A stretch of 64,000 nucleotides of DNA, taken from Actinocorallia sp039871655 (lineage in GTDB: Bacteria; Actinomycetota; Actinomycetes; Streptosporangiales; Streptosporangiaceae). Below, one piece after another: positions 8,807 through 16,995 of this stretch. The first letter of the stretch is position 1. Each line of letters begins with the position of its first letter. A program made the position numbers and the translations under genes. Under the pieces are notes generated by a model. The model had not been told where the DNA came from. It made no database searches and saw only the letters and a program-made list of their open reading frames with translations. The stretch covers positions 62,001-126,000 of the forward strand of contig NZ_JBDPLZ010000014.1 of NCBI RefSeq assembly GCF_039871655.1, read 5' to 3'.

Positions 8807-9456
8807 CGATCAAGGTACTGATCGCCGACGACCAGGCGATGATCCGCGGCGGCCTGCGGCTCATCCTCGAGGACCAGCCCGACATCAGCGTGGTCGCCGA
8901 GGCCGCGGACGGCGTCGAGGCCGTCGAGCTGGCCCGGCGGCTGCGCCCCGACGTCTGCCTGGTCGACATCCGGATGCCCCGTCTGGACGGTCTCGACGTC
9001 ACCCGCGCGCTGGCCGGGCCGCAGGTCGCCGACCCGCTCCGGGTCATCGTGGTCACCACCTTCGACCTCGACGAGTACGTGTACGGGGCGCTGCGCGGCG
9101 GCGCGGCGGGTTTCATCCTCAAGGGCGCGAGCCCGGCCCTGCTCGTCGAGGCCGTCCGCGCCGCGCACGGCGGGGAGGCGCTGATCTCGCCGTCGGTCAC
9201 GCTGCGCCTGCTCGGCCATCTGGCCTCCGGCGCGGCCCCGCGGAGACCGGCGGAGTCCCCTCTGTCGGAACGGGAGCTCGACGTCGTGCGGGCCATCGCC
9301 CGCGGCCGCACCAACCAGGAGATCGCCGCCGAGCTGTTCATCTCCCTGAGCACCGTCAAGAGCCACCTGTCAGGCGTCCAGGCCAAGCTCGGCCTCCGCA
9401 ACCGCGTGGAGATCGCCGCCTGGGCCTGGGAGAACCGGATCGTCGAGAGCTCCTGA
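8803..9456 (+). CDS. response regulator, REC plus LuxR-type HTH
   Basis: A protein of 217 residues, coupled to the kinase by ATGA. The receiver domain has acidic pocket IADDQAMIRGG, phosphoacceptor Asp in LVDIRMPRLDG, the VVTTFD block and Lys in FILKGASP. The C-terminal LuxR/NarL helix-turn-helix reads PLSERELDVVRAIARGRTNQ, with recognition helix AELFISLSTVKSHLSGVQAK. This is the best candidate to bind the inverted 20-bp sites at 7111-7130 and 9464-9483. Confidence 0.92.
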   Translation: MTIKVLIADDQAMIRGGLRLILEDQPDISVVAEAADGVEAVELARRLRPDVCLVDIRMPRLDGLDVTRALAGPQVADPLRVIVVTTFDLDEYVYGALRGGAAGFILKGASPALLVEAVRAAHGGEALISPSVTLRLLGHLASGAAPRRPAESPLSERELDVVRAIARGRTNQEIAAELFISLSTVKSHLSGVQAKLGLRNRVEIAAWAWENRIVESS

Positions 9457-9463
9457 CCGTCGC

Positions 9464-9515
9464 GGAACCGGCCGAAAGTACGGCCGCCGCCGAGCGGAAC
9501 CGTGCTTTGGACCGG
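9464..9515. promoter_or_regulatory. candidate response-regulator operator before the ABC exporter
   Basis: GGAACCGGCCGAAAGTACGG at 9464-9483 is the exact reverse complement of the site at 7111-7130. A weaker opposite-oriented copy, CCGTGCTTTGGACCGG at 9500-9515, matches 13 of 16 bases of the first site's orientation. The result is an imperfect dyad 36-87 bp ahead of the transporter ATG, typical of a dimer- or tetramer-binding NarL-family site. Confidence 0.6.
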
Positions 9516-9550
9516 CGCCTGGACGGGGGCCGGAAAACGACGATCAGGGC

Positions 9551-10468
9551 ATGTCTCAAGAACTCTCCCGCTCCCCCGTTCTGCAGGCCGAGGGCCTGAC
9601 GAAACGGTACGGCCGCCGCGTGGCCCTCGACGATGTGGATCTCTCCGTGCCGCAGGGCCGGGTGATCGGGCTCGTCGGGCCGAACGGGGCCGGCAAGTCC
9701 ACCCTGCTGCACCTGGCCTGCGGGCTGCTCGAACCGTCGGAGGGGTCGCTGCGGGTGCTGGGATCCCGTCCCGCCGCCGACGCGGCGCACCTCGCCCGGG
9801 TCGGGTTCGTGGCGCAGGACACCCCGGTGTACGGGTCTTTCAGCGTGCGCGACCACCTCCGCATGGGCGAGAGGCTCAACCCGTCATGGGACCGGGCGCT
9901 GGCCGAACGCCGGCTCGAACAGGTCGGGCTGGATCCGGCGCAGAAGGCGGGACGGCTGTCCGGCGGCCAGCGGGCGCAGCTGGCACTGACGATCGCCGCC
10001 GCCAAACGCCCCGAACTGCTGATCTTCGACGAGCCGGCCGCGGCGCTCGACCCGCTGGCCCGCGAGGGCTTCCTGCACAACCTCATGGAGTTCGTCTCCG
10101 AGCTCGGCGCCAGCGCCGTCCTCTCCTCCCATCTGCTGGGCGACATCGAGAAGGTCTGCGACCACCTGATCGTGCTGTGCGCGTCCCGGATCCAGGTCGC
10201 GGGCGACGTCCGCCACCTGCTGGCCGTCCACCACCGGGTGACCGCACCGCGCGAACTGCTCGAGAGCCCGCCGGACGGCATCGAGGTGATCCGCGTCGAG
10301 CACGGCGACCCGAGCAGCCGGGCCGTCGTCCGCGCCGACGCCGGACTCGGGCGGCTGCCCTGGACCGTCGAACCGGTCACGCTCGAGGAACTGGCCATCG
10401 GCTACATGACCCGAGCTGCCGACCACCCGCTCCGCCCCGCGACGCCCCGACAGGAGACCGCCCGATGA
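9551..10468 (+). CDS. ABC transporter ATP-binding protein
   Basis: A protein of 305 residues. Walker A GPNGAGKSTLLH, Q-loop FVAQDTPVY, ABC signature LSGGQRAQLAL, Walker B LLIFDEPAAALDP and H-loop SSHLL are all present. The C-terminal ~80 residues form the regulatory extension common in ABC-2 drug or peptide exporters. Its stop overlaps the permease ATG (ATGA). With the permease it should form a 2+2 exporter. It follows the two-component genes and shares their putative operator, a layout typical of envelope-stress or antibiotic-inducible exporters. Confidence 0.9.
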   Translation: MSQELSRSPVLQAEGLTKRYGRRVALDDVDLSVPQGRVIGLVGPNGAGKSTLLHLACGLLEPSEGSLRVLGSRPAADAAHLARVGFVAQDTPVYGSFSVRDHLRMGERLNPSWDRALAERRLEQVGLDPAQKAGRLSGGQRAQLALTIAAAKRPELLIFDEPAAALDPLAREGFLHNLMEFVSELGASAVLSSHLLGDIEKVCDHLIVLCASRIQVAGDVRHLLAVHHRVTAPRELLESPPDGIEVIRVEHGDPSSRAVVRADAGLGRLPWTVEPVTLEELAIGYMTRAADHPLRPATPRQETAR

Positions 10469-11484
10469 TCTGGTTGAGCTGGCGCCAGTTCCGCTTCCAG
10501 GCGTTCGTCGCCTTCGCCGTGCTCACCGTGGTCGGCGGCTACCTGCTGAAACTCGGTCTCGGCATCCGCGACGCCCACGACGCCGCGCTGGCCCGCTGCG
10601 GCGGCGGGGACTGCGCCGGACCGCTGGGCGAGTTCCAGAGCGCTTACCAGAACCCCCTGCTGTTCCTGGCCGCAGGACTCGGTCTCGCCCTGGCCCTGAT
10701 CGGCGCCTTCTGGGGCGCCCCGCTCGTCGCCCGGGAACTCGAAGCGGGCACCCACCGCATGGTGTGGAACCAGAGCGTCACCCGCCGCCGCTGGCTCGGC
10801 GTCAAACTGCTGGTCGTCGGCCTGGCCGCGGCACTGGCGGCCGGGCTGGCCAGCGCCCTGCTGACCTGGGCCGCGGCCCCGGTCGACGAGGCCGCGGGGA
10901 ACCGTTTCAGCACCGTCTTCTTCGGCTCCCGCGACATCGTCCCGGTCTCCTACGCGGTCTTCGCGGTCGTGCTCGGCACCGCCATCGGCCTGCTGGTCCG
11001 CCGTACCCTGCCCGCCATGGCGATCACGCTGGCGGCGTTCATCGCCTTCCAGTTCCTCGTCCCGAACCTGCTCCGACCGCACTTCCTCCCTCCGAAGACG
11101 ACGACCATGGCGATGACCCCCGACGCCATCAACCAGGCGCGGGCTCTGGGCGACATCAGCGGCGCCCCCGTGCTCAGGGGCATCGCCCTCCCCCAGGCCC
11201 CCGACGCCTGGATCAGCCGTACCAGTCCCTTCCTCACCGCCGACGGCGAAACGCTCAGCGACGAGAAGTTCGACCACTGCTTCAGCAACGCACCTCGAAC
11301 CGGCGCTTCCGGCACCTTCGGTGACACCGCCGTCTGCTTGGGCGAGCTCGACCTCCACCTGGAGATCTCCTACCACTCCGGTTCCCGGTACTGGTCGTTC
11401 CAGTGGATCGAGACCGTCTTCTACCTGGCCGCCTCCTCCGTCATCGGCGCCTTCGCCCTGTGGCGAGTCCGCCGCCTGACCTGA
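10465..11484 (+). CDS. ABC-2 type transporter permease
   Basis: A protein of 339 residues with six probable transmembrane helices: WRQFRFQAFVAFAVLTVVGGY at the start, a second around LLFLAAGLGLALALIGAFWG, four more, and one near the C-terminus (FYLAASSVIGAFALWRVRR). An extracytoplasmic loop of ~100 residues (THRMVWNQSVTRRRW precedes the core; VLRGIALPQAP to YWSFQWIETV follows) is typical of ABC-2 permeases of this size. Coupled to the ATPase. The substrate cannot be told from sequence. It converges on the SDR gene with 11 bp between stops. Confidence 0.85.
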   Translation: MIWLSWRQFRFQAFVAFAVLTVVGGYLLKLGLGIRDAHDAALARCGGGDCAGPLGEFQSAYQNPLLFLAAGLGLALALIGAFWGAPLVARELEAGTHRMVWNQSVTRRRWLGVKLLVVGLAAALAAGLASALLTWAAAPVDEAAGNRFSTVFFGSRDIVPVSYAVFAVVLGTAIGLLVRRTLPAMAITLAAFIAFQFLVPNLLRPHFLPPKTTTMAMTPDAINQARALGDISGAPVLRGIALPQAPDAWISRTSPFLTADGETLSDEKFDHCFSNAPRTGASGTFGDTAVCLGELDLHLEISYHSGSRYWSFQWIETVFYLAASSVIGAFALWRVRRLT

Positions 11485-11495
11485 CCGCGGAGCCG

Positions 11496-12413
11496 TCAGA
11501 TCGTCGGGCCCAGGCCGGTGAGGGCGGCGCTGCCCGTCCAGAGCTCGGCGGCCTGGGCCTCGTCGTAGGACTCCTGGGAGGAGCGGCGCTCCTGCGGACC
11601 CTCGAAGTAGCGGCCGGTGACGCCGTCCAGGGAGGGGTCCAGGATGAGGCGGGCCAGGTGGCGACCGGACGTGCGAGGAGTGTGGGCGTTGATGGGCAGG
11701 AGGATGAGCAGCGGAAGGATGTAGCGCCACATGAAGCGGTAGAGCGTGCCGCGGCCGCCGGCCAGGCCCGTGCCGGGCATCAGGCCGGGGTCGAAGGCGT
11801 TGGCCGTGATGGTGCCGTCGCCGAGCCTGCGTGCCAGTTCGTAGGCGGCCATGACGAGGCACAGCTTGCTGGTCGTGTAGCGGCGGCGCCCGTCCTCCTT
11901 GCCGGTCTCGGTCTCGGCGGGGTGCGCGAGCGTCGCGACGTCGGCGTATCGGGGCGCGGGCGCCCCCGTCGACTGCTCCGGGTCGTGCGTCGAGCTCGAC
12001 ACGAAGACGATCCTCGCCCGCTCCGCCAGTTGCGGCAGCAGCTCGTTGACCAGGACGAAGTGCGCGAGGTAGTTGACCGCGAACGTCTCCTCGAACCCGT
12101 CCCGGCTGTAGTGGAGCCCTCCTTCGCTGTGCGACACTCCCGCGTTGCAGACGACGCCGTGCACGGGCGGCAGCCCCAGTCCCGGCAGTTCCCGGACGAA
12201 CCGCCGCACCTCCTCCAGCGAGGCCAGATCGACCTTCACCGCAACGACCTTGCCGCCTGTCTCCTTCTCCAGCCTCGCCGCGGCCGCCTCCGCCCGGTCC
12301 TGTTCCCGGTCCACCAGCACGACGCGCCATCCGCCGCCCGCCGAGGCGATCTCCCTGGCCGTCTCCCGCCCCAGCCCTCCGGCCCCGCCGGTGATGACGA
12401 CCGTTCGTTCCAT
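11496..12413 (-). CDS. short-chain dehydrogenase/reductase
   Basis: A protein of 305 residues from the ATG at 12413, which follows GGGGAGCGAAC; a further-upstream ATG at 12464 lacks such a site. The Rossmann dinucleotide motif is TGGAGGLG, with NAGVSHS (NAG), the catalytic Ser in FVSSSTHDP and YTTSKLCLV (YxxxK). The C-terminal part resembles the retinol-dehydrogenase/protochlorophyllide-reductase-like subgroup, with AFDPGLMPGTGL after the active site. NADP(H)-dependent oxidation or reduction of an unknown substrate is expected. Confidence 0.85.
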   Translation of the reverse strand: MERTVVITGGAGGLGRETAREIASAGGGWRVVLVDREQDRAEAAAARLEKETGGKVVAVKVDLASLEEVRRFVRELPGLGLPPVHGVVCNAGVSHSEGGLHYSRDGFEETFAVNYLAHFVLVNELLPQLAERARIVFVSSSTHDPEQSTGAPAPRYADVATLAHPAETETGKEDGRRRYTTSKLCLVMAAYELARRLGDGTITANAFDPGLMPGTGLAGGRGTLYRFMWRYILPLLILLPINAHTPRTSGRHLARLILDPSLDGVTGRYFEGPQERRSSQESYDEAQAAELWTGSAALTGLGPTI

Positions 12414-12646
12414 TGTTCGCTCCCCGCTGTCTTCACCCGTCCACACGGTGGCGAGCGTGTCCATACCTGATCTCTTATCGGACCCGGATGACCCTCATGT
12501 TTCCATTTAACCCACTTCCGTTTCCTTCTGCGTTCCAGACTGCGACCTCGACCGAATCGAACGATCTGGAAGGCGTCGCGGAGCGTCTCAGGAGACATGA
12601 GCAGGAAAAGAGCGTCTCTCCAGATTCATCGCACCCAGCCGGGCGG

Positions 12647-13414
12647 GTGTCCGTGACCTTCACCGGCACCCCCAGGCCTCCGTTGAGCCCGTACCACGCG
12701 GAGACCGAGCTGGACGACTTCGCGATCGTCACCTATCGGGTCTCGTCCGCTGCTCTCGCCGCGCACCTGCCGGACGGCTTCGCTCCCCGCGAGGTGACCT
12801 TCGACGACGGCACGACGGGGGCGCTCGTCTCCGCCGTCGCGTTCGCCGACCGCGACTTCCACTTCCGCTTCTGCCCTCCGGTGGCGATCTCCTGCGGCCA
12901 GATCAACTACCGCGCCTACGTCACCGCGCATGGCCGGCCCGGCGTGTGGTTCTTCGCCACCAGCCTCGACCACCCCTTGGTGGTCCTGCCCCGGCTGCTG
13001 TGGGGCATGCCCTGGCGGCGCAGCCGCATCACGATCGACGCCGACTGGGGCGACGGCGCCGGGCGGTGGCGCCTGACCACGTCCGACCGGACGGGCACCG
13101 GCGGCTGCGACGCGGTGCAGACGGACCCGCCTCCCGGGCGGCTCGACGGTTTCTCCGGCCGCGACGAGTGGATGGAGTTCCTCACCCATCCCACTTCGGG
13201 CTGGTACCGGCGTTCGAACGGCCGCATCGGCGAGTACAGCATCTGGCACCCGCCGATGGAGCCGCGGCTGTTCGAGGCCAGGGCCGCGCGCTTCCCCCTG
13301 TTCGAACGGCTCGGCCTCATCGGCCCCGACGACGAGCCGCACTCGGTGCTCGCCCAGCGGACGCTGCACTTCGACGTCCACACTCCGCCCCGCCGCTATC
13401 CGGCGGGAGCGTAG
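12647..13414 (+). CDS. DUF2071 (YqjF-like) family protein
   Basis: About 255 residues. The conserved body starts at YHAETELDDFAIVTYRV, so I placed the start at the GTG at 12647; the GTG at 12653 is equally possible, and the open frame upstream to 12413 is compositionally unlike the gene. Family features: WGMPWRRSRITID, FFATSLDHPLVVLPR and the C-terminal HFDVHTPPRR. The fold is an acetoacetate-decarboxylase-like beta barrel; the biochemical role is unknown. Convergent with the IclR gene. Confidence 0.7.
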   Translation: MSVTFTGTPRPPLSPYHAETELDDFAIVTYRVSSAALAAHLPDGFAPREVTFDDGTTGALVSAVAFADRDFHFRFCPPVAISCGQINYRAYVTAHGRPGVWFFATSLDHPLVVLPRLLWGMPWRRSRITIDADWGDGAGRWRLTTSDRTGTGGCDAVQTDPPPGRLDGFSGRDEWMEFLTHPTSGWYRRSNGRIGEYSIWHPPMEPRLFEARAARFPLFERLGLIGPDDEPHSVLAQRTLHFDVHTPPRRYPAGA

Positions 13415-13423
13415 TCGCCGGGT

Positions 13424-14206
13424 TCAGTCCGACCGGGCGAGGTCGGCCTCGAGGGCGCCCGCGGCGCGGGTGAGGACGTCGACCAGTGACGGCAGCCGGT
13501 GCCGGTCGTAGCGTCCGCTCGGCATCGACACCGACAGACCGGCGAGGGCGGCTCCGTCCGGGCCCCGCACCGGCACGCCGATCGCCACCACGCCGCGCTC
13601 GGAGCGGCCCTGGTTGAGGGCGAAGCCGGTACGCCGCAACCGGGCCAGCTCGGTCCGCAGCCCGGCCGGGTCGGGCCGCTCCCCCGGCCGTTCGGCCGCG
13701 TAGAGCTCCTCGAGCTCCTCGTCGGACAGCTCGGCCAGCAGCAGCAGCCCCGCGGTGGTGCGGTGCGCCGGGAAGACCATGCCCTCGCGGGAGCCCACCC
13801 GCAGGCTCTGGGCGCACTCGACGCTGGCGATGAACCGGACGGTGTCGCCGGTGCGCACCGCCAGGTTGACGGACTCGTCGAGCACGCCGACCAGCCGGTG
13901 CAGGTGCGGCAGGGCCACCGCCCGCAGCCGGGACGCGGCCGAGGGCGAGTGGGCGGCGAGCTCCAGGACCGGCCCGGCCCGGTAGACGCGCCGCTCGTCC
14001 TGGACCGCGAAGTCCCGGTACACCAGCATCGCGAGCAGCCTGTGGGCGGTGGAGCGGGCCACGCCCAGCCGCTCCGCGACCTCCGAGACGGTCAGTTCGC
14101 CCTCGAGCTGCAGCATCGCGGCGATCCGCAGCGCGTGATCCACGCTGTGGATCAGGTAGGGCGGCGGCGTCTTCAACGGCTTGTCCACGTCTCCTCGATT
14201 CTGCAC
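13424..14206 (-). CDS. IclR family transcriptional regulator of the gentisate genes
   Basis: A protein of 260 residues. The N-terminal winged HTH is centred on LTVSEVAERLGVARSTAHRL; the C-terminal IclR effector domain has VECAQSLRVGSREGMVFPAH, TTAGLLLLAE and the final GLSVSMPSGR. It is divergent from the 3-hydroxybenzoate/gentisate operon, the classic arrangement for an aromatic-acid-responsive regulator. The GTG at 14206 has no Shine-Dalgarno and sits inside a 17-bp palindrome, so the mRNA may be leaderless and self-regulated; GTG at 14188 is an alternative start. Confidence 0.85.
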   Translation of the reverse strand: MQNRGDVDKPLKTPPPYLIHSVDHALRIAAMLQLEGELTVSEVAERLGVARSTAHRLLAMLVYRDFAVQDERRVYRAGPVLELAAHSPSAASRLRAVALPHLHRLVGVLDESVNLAVRTGDTVRFIASVECAQSLRVGSREGMVFPAHRTTAGLLLLAELSDEELEELYAAERPGERPDPAGLRTELARLRRTGFALNQGRSERGVVAIGVPVRGPDGAALAGLSVSMPSGRYDRHRLPSLVDVLTRAAGALEADLARSD

Positions 14207-14214
14207 AGCAGAAT
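14198..14214. promoter_or_regulatory. 17-bp palindrome, probable IclR operator
   Basis: ATTCTGC-aca-GCAGAAT: a perfect 7-bp inverted repeat, centred on the start codon of the IclR gene and 41 bp before the gentisate dioxygenase ATG. Its position in the divergent promoter and symmetric form fit an operator through which the regulator controls itself and the catabolic operon. Confidence 0.6.
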
Positions 14215-14254
14215 TAGTTGTTCTTCACCGTGTGACAGCAGCAACACTAGCCGT

Positions 14255-15412
14255 ATGAGCACCCCTGTGACCACGCCAGAGTCCCCGGTGCGGCTGCGCG
14301 CGGTCGACGCGCCGGGCCAGCCCGACGTCACCCCCGCGCTCGAAGATCTCTACCGCGGCTTCGAGCAGGAGCTGCTGGTGCCGCTGTGGACGGAGATCGG
14401 CGACCTGATGCCGGCCCGCCCCCGCTCGCGCGCGGTGCCGCACCTGTGGCGCTGGGAGAACCTGCGCCGGCTCGCCTCACAGGCCGGAGGCCTCGTCCCG
14501 GTCGGCCGCGGCGGAGAGCGGCGCGCGATCGCGCTGGCCAACCCGGGCCTGGGCGGCCGCCCCTTCGCGACCCCCACCCTCTGGGCCGCGATCCAGTACC
14601 TCATGCCCGGCGAGGACGCCCCCGAGCACCGCCACACCCAGCACGCCTTCCGCTTCGTCGTCGAGGGCGAGGGCGTCTGGACGGTCGTCGGCGGCGACGC
14701 CGTACCGATGCGCCGCGGGGACTTCCTGCCCCAGGCCGGCTGGAACTGGCACGCCCACCACAACGCGACCAGCGAGCCCATGGCCTGGATCGACGGCCTG
14801 GACATCCCCTTCCAATACGCCGCCGAGACCCAGTTCTTCGAGTTCGGCCGTGACGAGATCACCGACGCCGAGCGGATCACGCCCGAGCGCTCCCGCTCCG
14901 AGCGGCTGTGGGGCCACCCCGGCCTGCGTCCGCTGTCGGCGGGCCGGCTCGCCCCGGGAACCCCGCTGCTGGCCTACAAGTGGGAGTTCACCGACCGCGC
15001 CCTGGCCGACCAGCTCGCCCTCGAGTCCGAGGGCCACGGCGGTACCGTCGAGCCCGGCCACGCGGCGGTCCGCTACACCGACCCCTCCACCGGCGCCGAC
15101 GTGCTGCCCACGATCCGCGCCGAGATGCACCGCGTCACCCGCGGCGCCGAGACCGCTCCGGTCCGCGAGACCGGCTCGTCGGTCTACCAGGTCTTCGACG
15201 GCTCCGGCACCGTCACCGTCGGGGACAGGACCTGGTCGGTCACCCGCGGCGACCTGTTCGTCGTCCCGTCCTGGCAGCCCTTCTCGGCCCGGTCCGAGGC
15301 CGGCTCCACCGACTCCGACTCCGGCGCGCTCGACCTGTTCCGGTTCAGCGACTCCCCGGTCTTCGAAGCACTCCAGCTCAACCGCACCGCCACCGAAGGG
15401 ACCACCCGATGA
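14255..15412 (+). CDS. gentisate 1,2-dioxygenase
   Basis: A protein of 385 residues, a bicupin Fe(II) enzyme that opens gentisate between C1 and C2 to give maleylpyruvate. The metal-binding cupin motif HRHTQHAFRFVVEGEG near residue 130 supplies His ligands and HAHHN follows downstream; the C-terminal cupin copy (VYQVFDGSGTVTVGD) lacks the His pair, as in the family. It is the first gene of an operon whose next start overlaps its stop. The neighbouring genes supply the full path from 3-hydroxybenzoate, which supports the assignment over salicylate or 1-hydroxy-2-naphthoate dioxygenases. Confidence 0.88.
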   Translation: MSTPVTTPESPVRLRAVDAPGQPDVTPALEDLYRGFEQELLVPLWTEIGDLMPARPRSRAVPHLWRWENLRRLASQAGGLVPVGRGGERRAIALANPGLGGRPFATPTLWAAIQYLMPGEDAPEHRHTQHAFRFVVEGEGVWTVVGGDAVPMRRGDFLPQAGWNWHAHHNATSEPMAWIDGLDIPFQYAAETQFFEFGRDEITDAERITPERSRSERLWGHPGLRPLSAGRLAPGTPLLAYKWEFTDRALADQLALESEGHGGTVEPGHAAVRYTDPSTGADVLPTIRAEMHRVTRGAETAPVRETGSSVYQVFDGSGTVTVGDRTWSVTRGDLFVVPSWQPFSARSEAGSTDSDSGALDLFRFSDSPVFEALQLNRTATEGTTR

Positions 15413-16257
15413 AGCTCGCCACCCTCCGCGTCAACGGCTCGACCCGGGCCGTACGGCTCGACGGCGACCGGCTGGTCGACCTCGGCACCGCCGACCTCGG
15501 CGAACTGCTCTCCCAGGACGACTGGGCCGCCAAGGCCGCCGCCGTCGACGCCGACACCGCCAGGACCTACCCCGTCGAGGGCGCCGACTTCGCGCCGGTC
15601 GTCCCGGCCCCCTCGAAGGTCGTCTGCGTCGGCCTCAACTACAAGAACCACATCCAGGAGATGGGGCGCGACCTGCCGCAGTACCCCACCCTGTTCGCGA
15701 AGTTCGCCGACTGCCTCATCGGCGCCACCGACGACATCGCCCGCCCCGAGGAGACCGAGGAGTTCGACTGGGAGGTCGAGCTCGCCGTCGTGATCGGCAG
15801 GCGGGTCCGCCGAGCCAGGGGCGCCGAGGCCGAGGCCGCGATCGCCGGGTTCACCGCCCTCAACGACATCACCTGCCGCGACTGGCAGTTCCGCACCCGC
15901 GAATGGCTGCAGGGCAAGATGTGGGACTCCTCCACCCCGGTCGGCCCCTACGTCGTCACCCCCGACGAGCTGCCCGGCGGCGTGCGTCCCGCGCTGGAGG
16001 TCAAGCTCAGCGTGGACGGCGAGGTCATGCAGAACGACAACACCGGCGACCTGCTCTTCGACCCGGTGGCGCTGGTCGAGTACGTCTCGACCGTGGTGCG
16101 GCTCAACCCCGGCGACATCATCGCCACCGGCACCCCCGGCGGCGTCGGCCACGCCCGCGACCCCAAGCGCTACCTGACCGGCGGCGAGAACATCGTCACC
16201 GAGATCCAGGGCATCGGCCGGCTCGAGAACACCGTCGCCAAGGACGGTGCAGCCTGA
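15409..16257 (+). CDS. fumarylacetoacetate hydrolase family protein, probable fumarylpyruvate hydrolase
   Basis: A protein of 282 residues. The FAH core is clear: KVVCVGLNYKNHIQEMG, metal ligands in EEFDWEVELAVVIG, the CRDWQ block and GDIIATGTPGGVGHARDP. In the gentisate pathway it hydrolyses fumarylpyruvate to fumarate and pyruvate. The ATG overlaps the dioxygenase stop (ATGA), and its own stop shares one base with the isomerase start. Operon position decides the substrate; sequence alone would allow other FAH activities. Confidence 0.85.
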   Translation: MKLATLRVNGSTRAVRLDGDRLVDLGTADLGELLSQDDWAAKAAAVDADTARTYPVEGADFAPVVPAPSKVVCVGLNYKNHIQEMGRDLPQYPTLFAKFADCLIGATDDIARPEETEEFDWEVELAVVIGRRVRRARGAEAEAAIAGFTALNDITCRDWQFRTREWLQGKMWDSSTPVGPYVVTPDELPGGVRPALEVKLSVDGEVMQNDNTGDLLFDPVALVEYVSTVVRLNPGDIIATGTPGGVGHARDPKRYLTGGENIVTEIQGIGRLENTVAKDGAA

Positions 16258-16967
16258 TGCGCCGCACCTTCGAAGAGGCCCTGAGCTGGAGCGGGACGGG
16301 AACCAGGCTGTTCCTCGACGCCGCCGCGGGGTGGGGCGAGGAGCAGTACCTCGCCCCCTGCGGGCTCCCCGGCTGGACCCGCAAACACCTGGTCGCCCAC
16401 GTGGCCGCGAACGCCGACGCGCTGAGCAACCTGGTGCGCTGGGCCGCCACCGGCGAGGAGACCCCGATGTACTCCTCGATGCGGCAGCGCAACGCCGACA
16501 TCGAGGCGGGCTCCACGAAACCCGCCGCCGAGCTGGCCGCCTGGCTGCGCGAGTCCGCGGACCGGCTCGCCGCCGGCACCGGCGCCCTGAGCGCCGGGCA
16601 GTGGAGCGCCGAGGTCGTCACCGCGCAGGGCCGCACGGTCCCCGCGACCGAGATCCCGTGGCTGCGTTCGCGCGAGGTCTGCGTACACGCCGTCGACCTG
16701 GCGGCCGGCGTCTCCTTCGCCGACCTGCCCGCCGCCTTCCTGGTCGCCCTGGCCGACGACATCGTGGGCAAGCGCGGCGGTGCCGCCGGCCCCGCGGCCG
16801 TCCTCACCGCCGCCGACACCGGCGACCGCTGGGAGCTGCCCGGTGAAGGCAACGCCGTCGCGGTCACCGGCCCGCTCGCGGAGATCGCGGCTTACCTCGC
16901 CGGCCGTCCGCACGCCCTGACCACCCCCGACGGTTCCTCCGCGCCGGTCCTGCCGGCGTGGCTGTGA
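16257..16967 (+). CDS. mycothiol-dependent maleylpyruvate isomerase family protein
   Basis: A protein of 236 residues with the DinB-like four-helix metal-binding N-terminal domain: LPGWTRKHLVAHVAANADAL and REVCVHAVDLAAGVSF provide the conserved metal His residues. A small C-terminal domain follows (AVTGPLAEIAAYLAGR). The family uses mycothiol as cofactor to isomerise maleylpyruvate to fumarylpyruvate, the step between the two preceding enzymes. Use of mycothiol is typical of actinomycetes. Start and stop codons overlap by one base (TGATG) with the hydrolase. Confidence 0.87.
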   Translation: MRRTFEEALSWSGTGTRLFLDAAAGWGEEQYLAPCGLPGWTRKHLVAHVAANADALSNLVRWAATGEETPMYSSMRQRNADIEAGSTKPAAELAAWLRESADRLAAGTGALSAGQWSAEVVTAQGRTVPATEIPWLRSREVCVHAVDLAAGVSFADLPAAFLVALADDIVGKRGGAAGPAAVLTAADTGDRWELPGEGNAVAVTGPLAEIAAYLAGRPHALTTPDGSSAPVLPAWL

Positions 16968-16995
16968 GCGTCTCCGGCATCGAGGAGAGCACACC

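Noticed and set aside
12413..12646. An N-terminal extension of the DUF2071 protein by 78 codons
   Set aside because: The upstream part is unlike the family's usual N-terminus and overlaps the promoter region of the divergent SDR gene.
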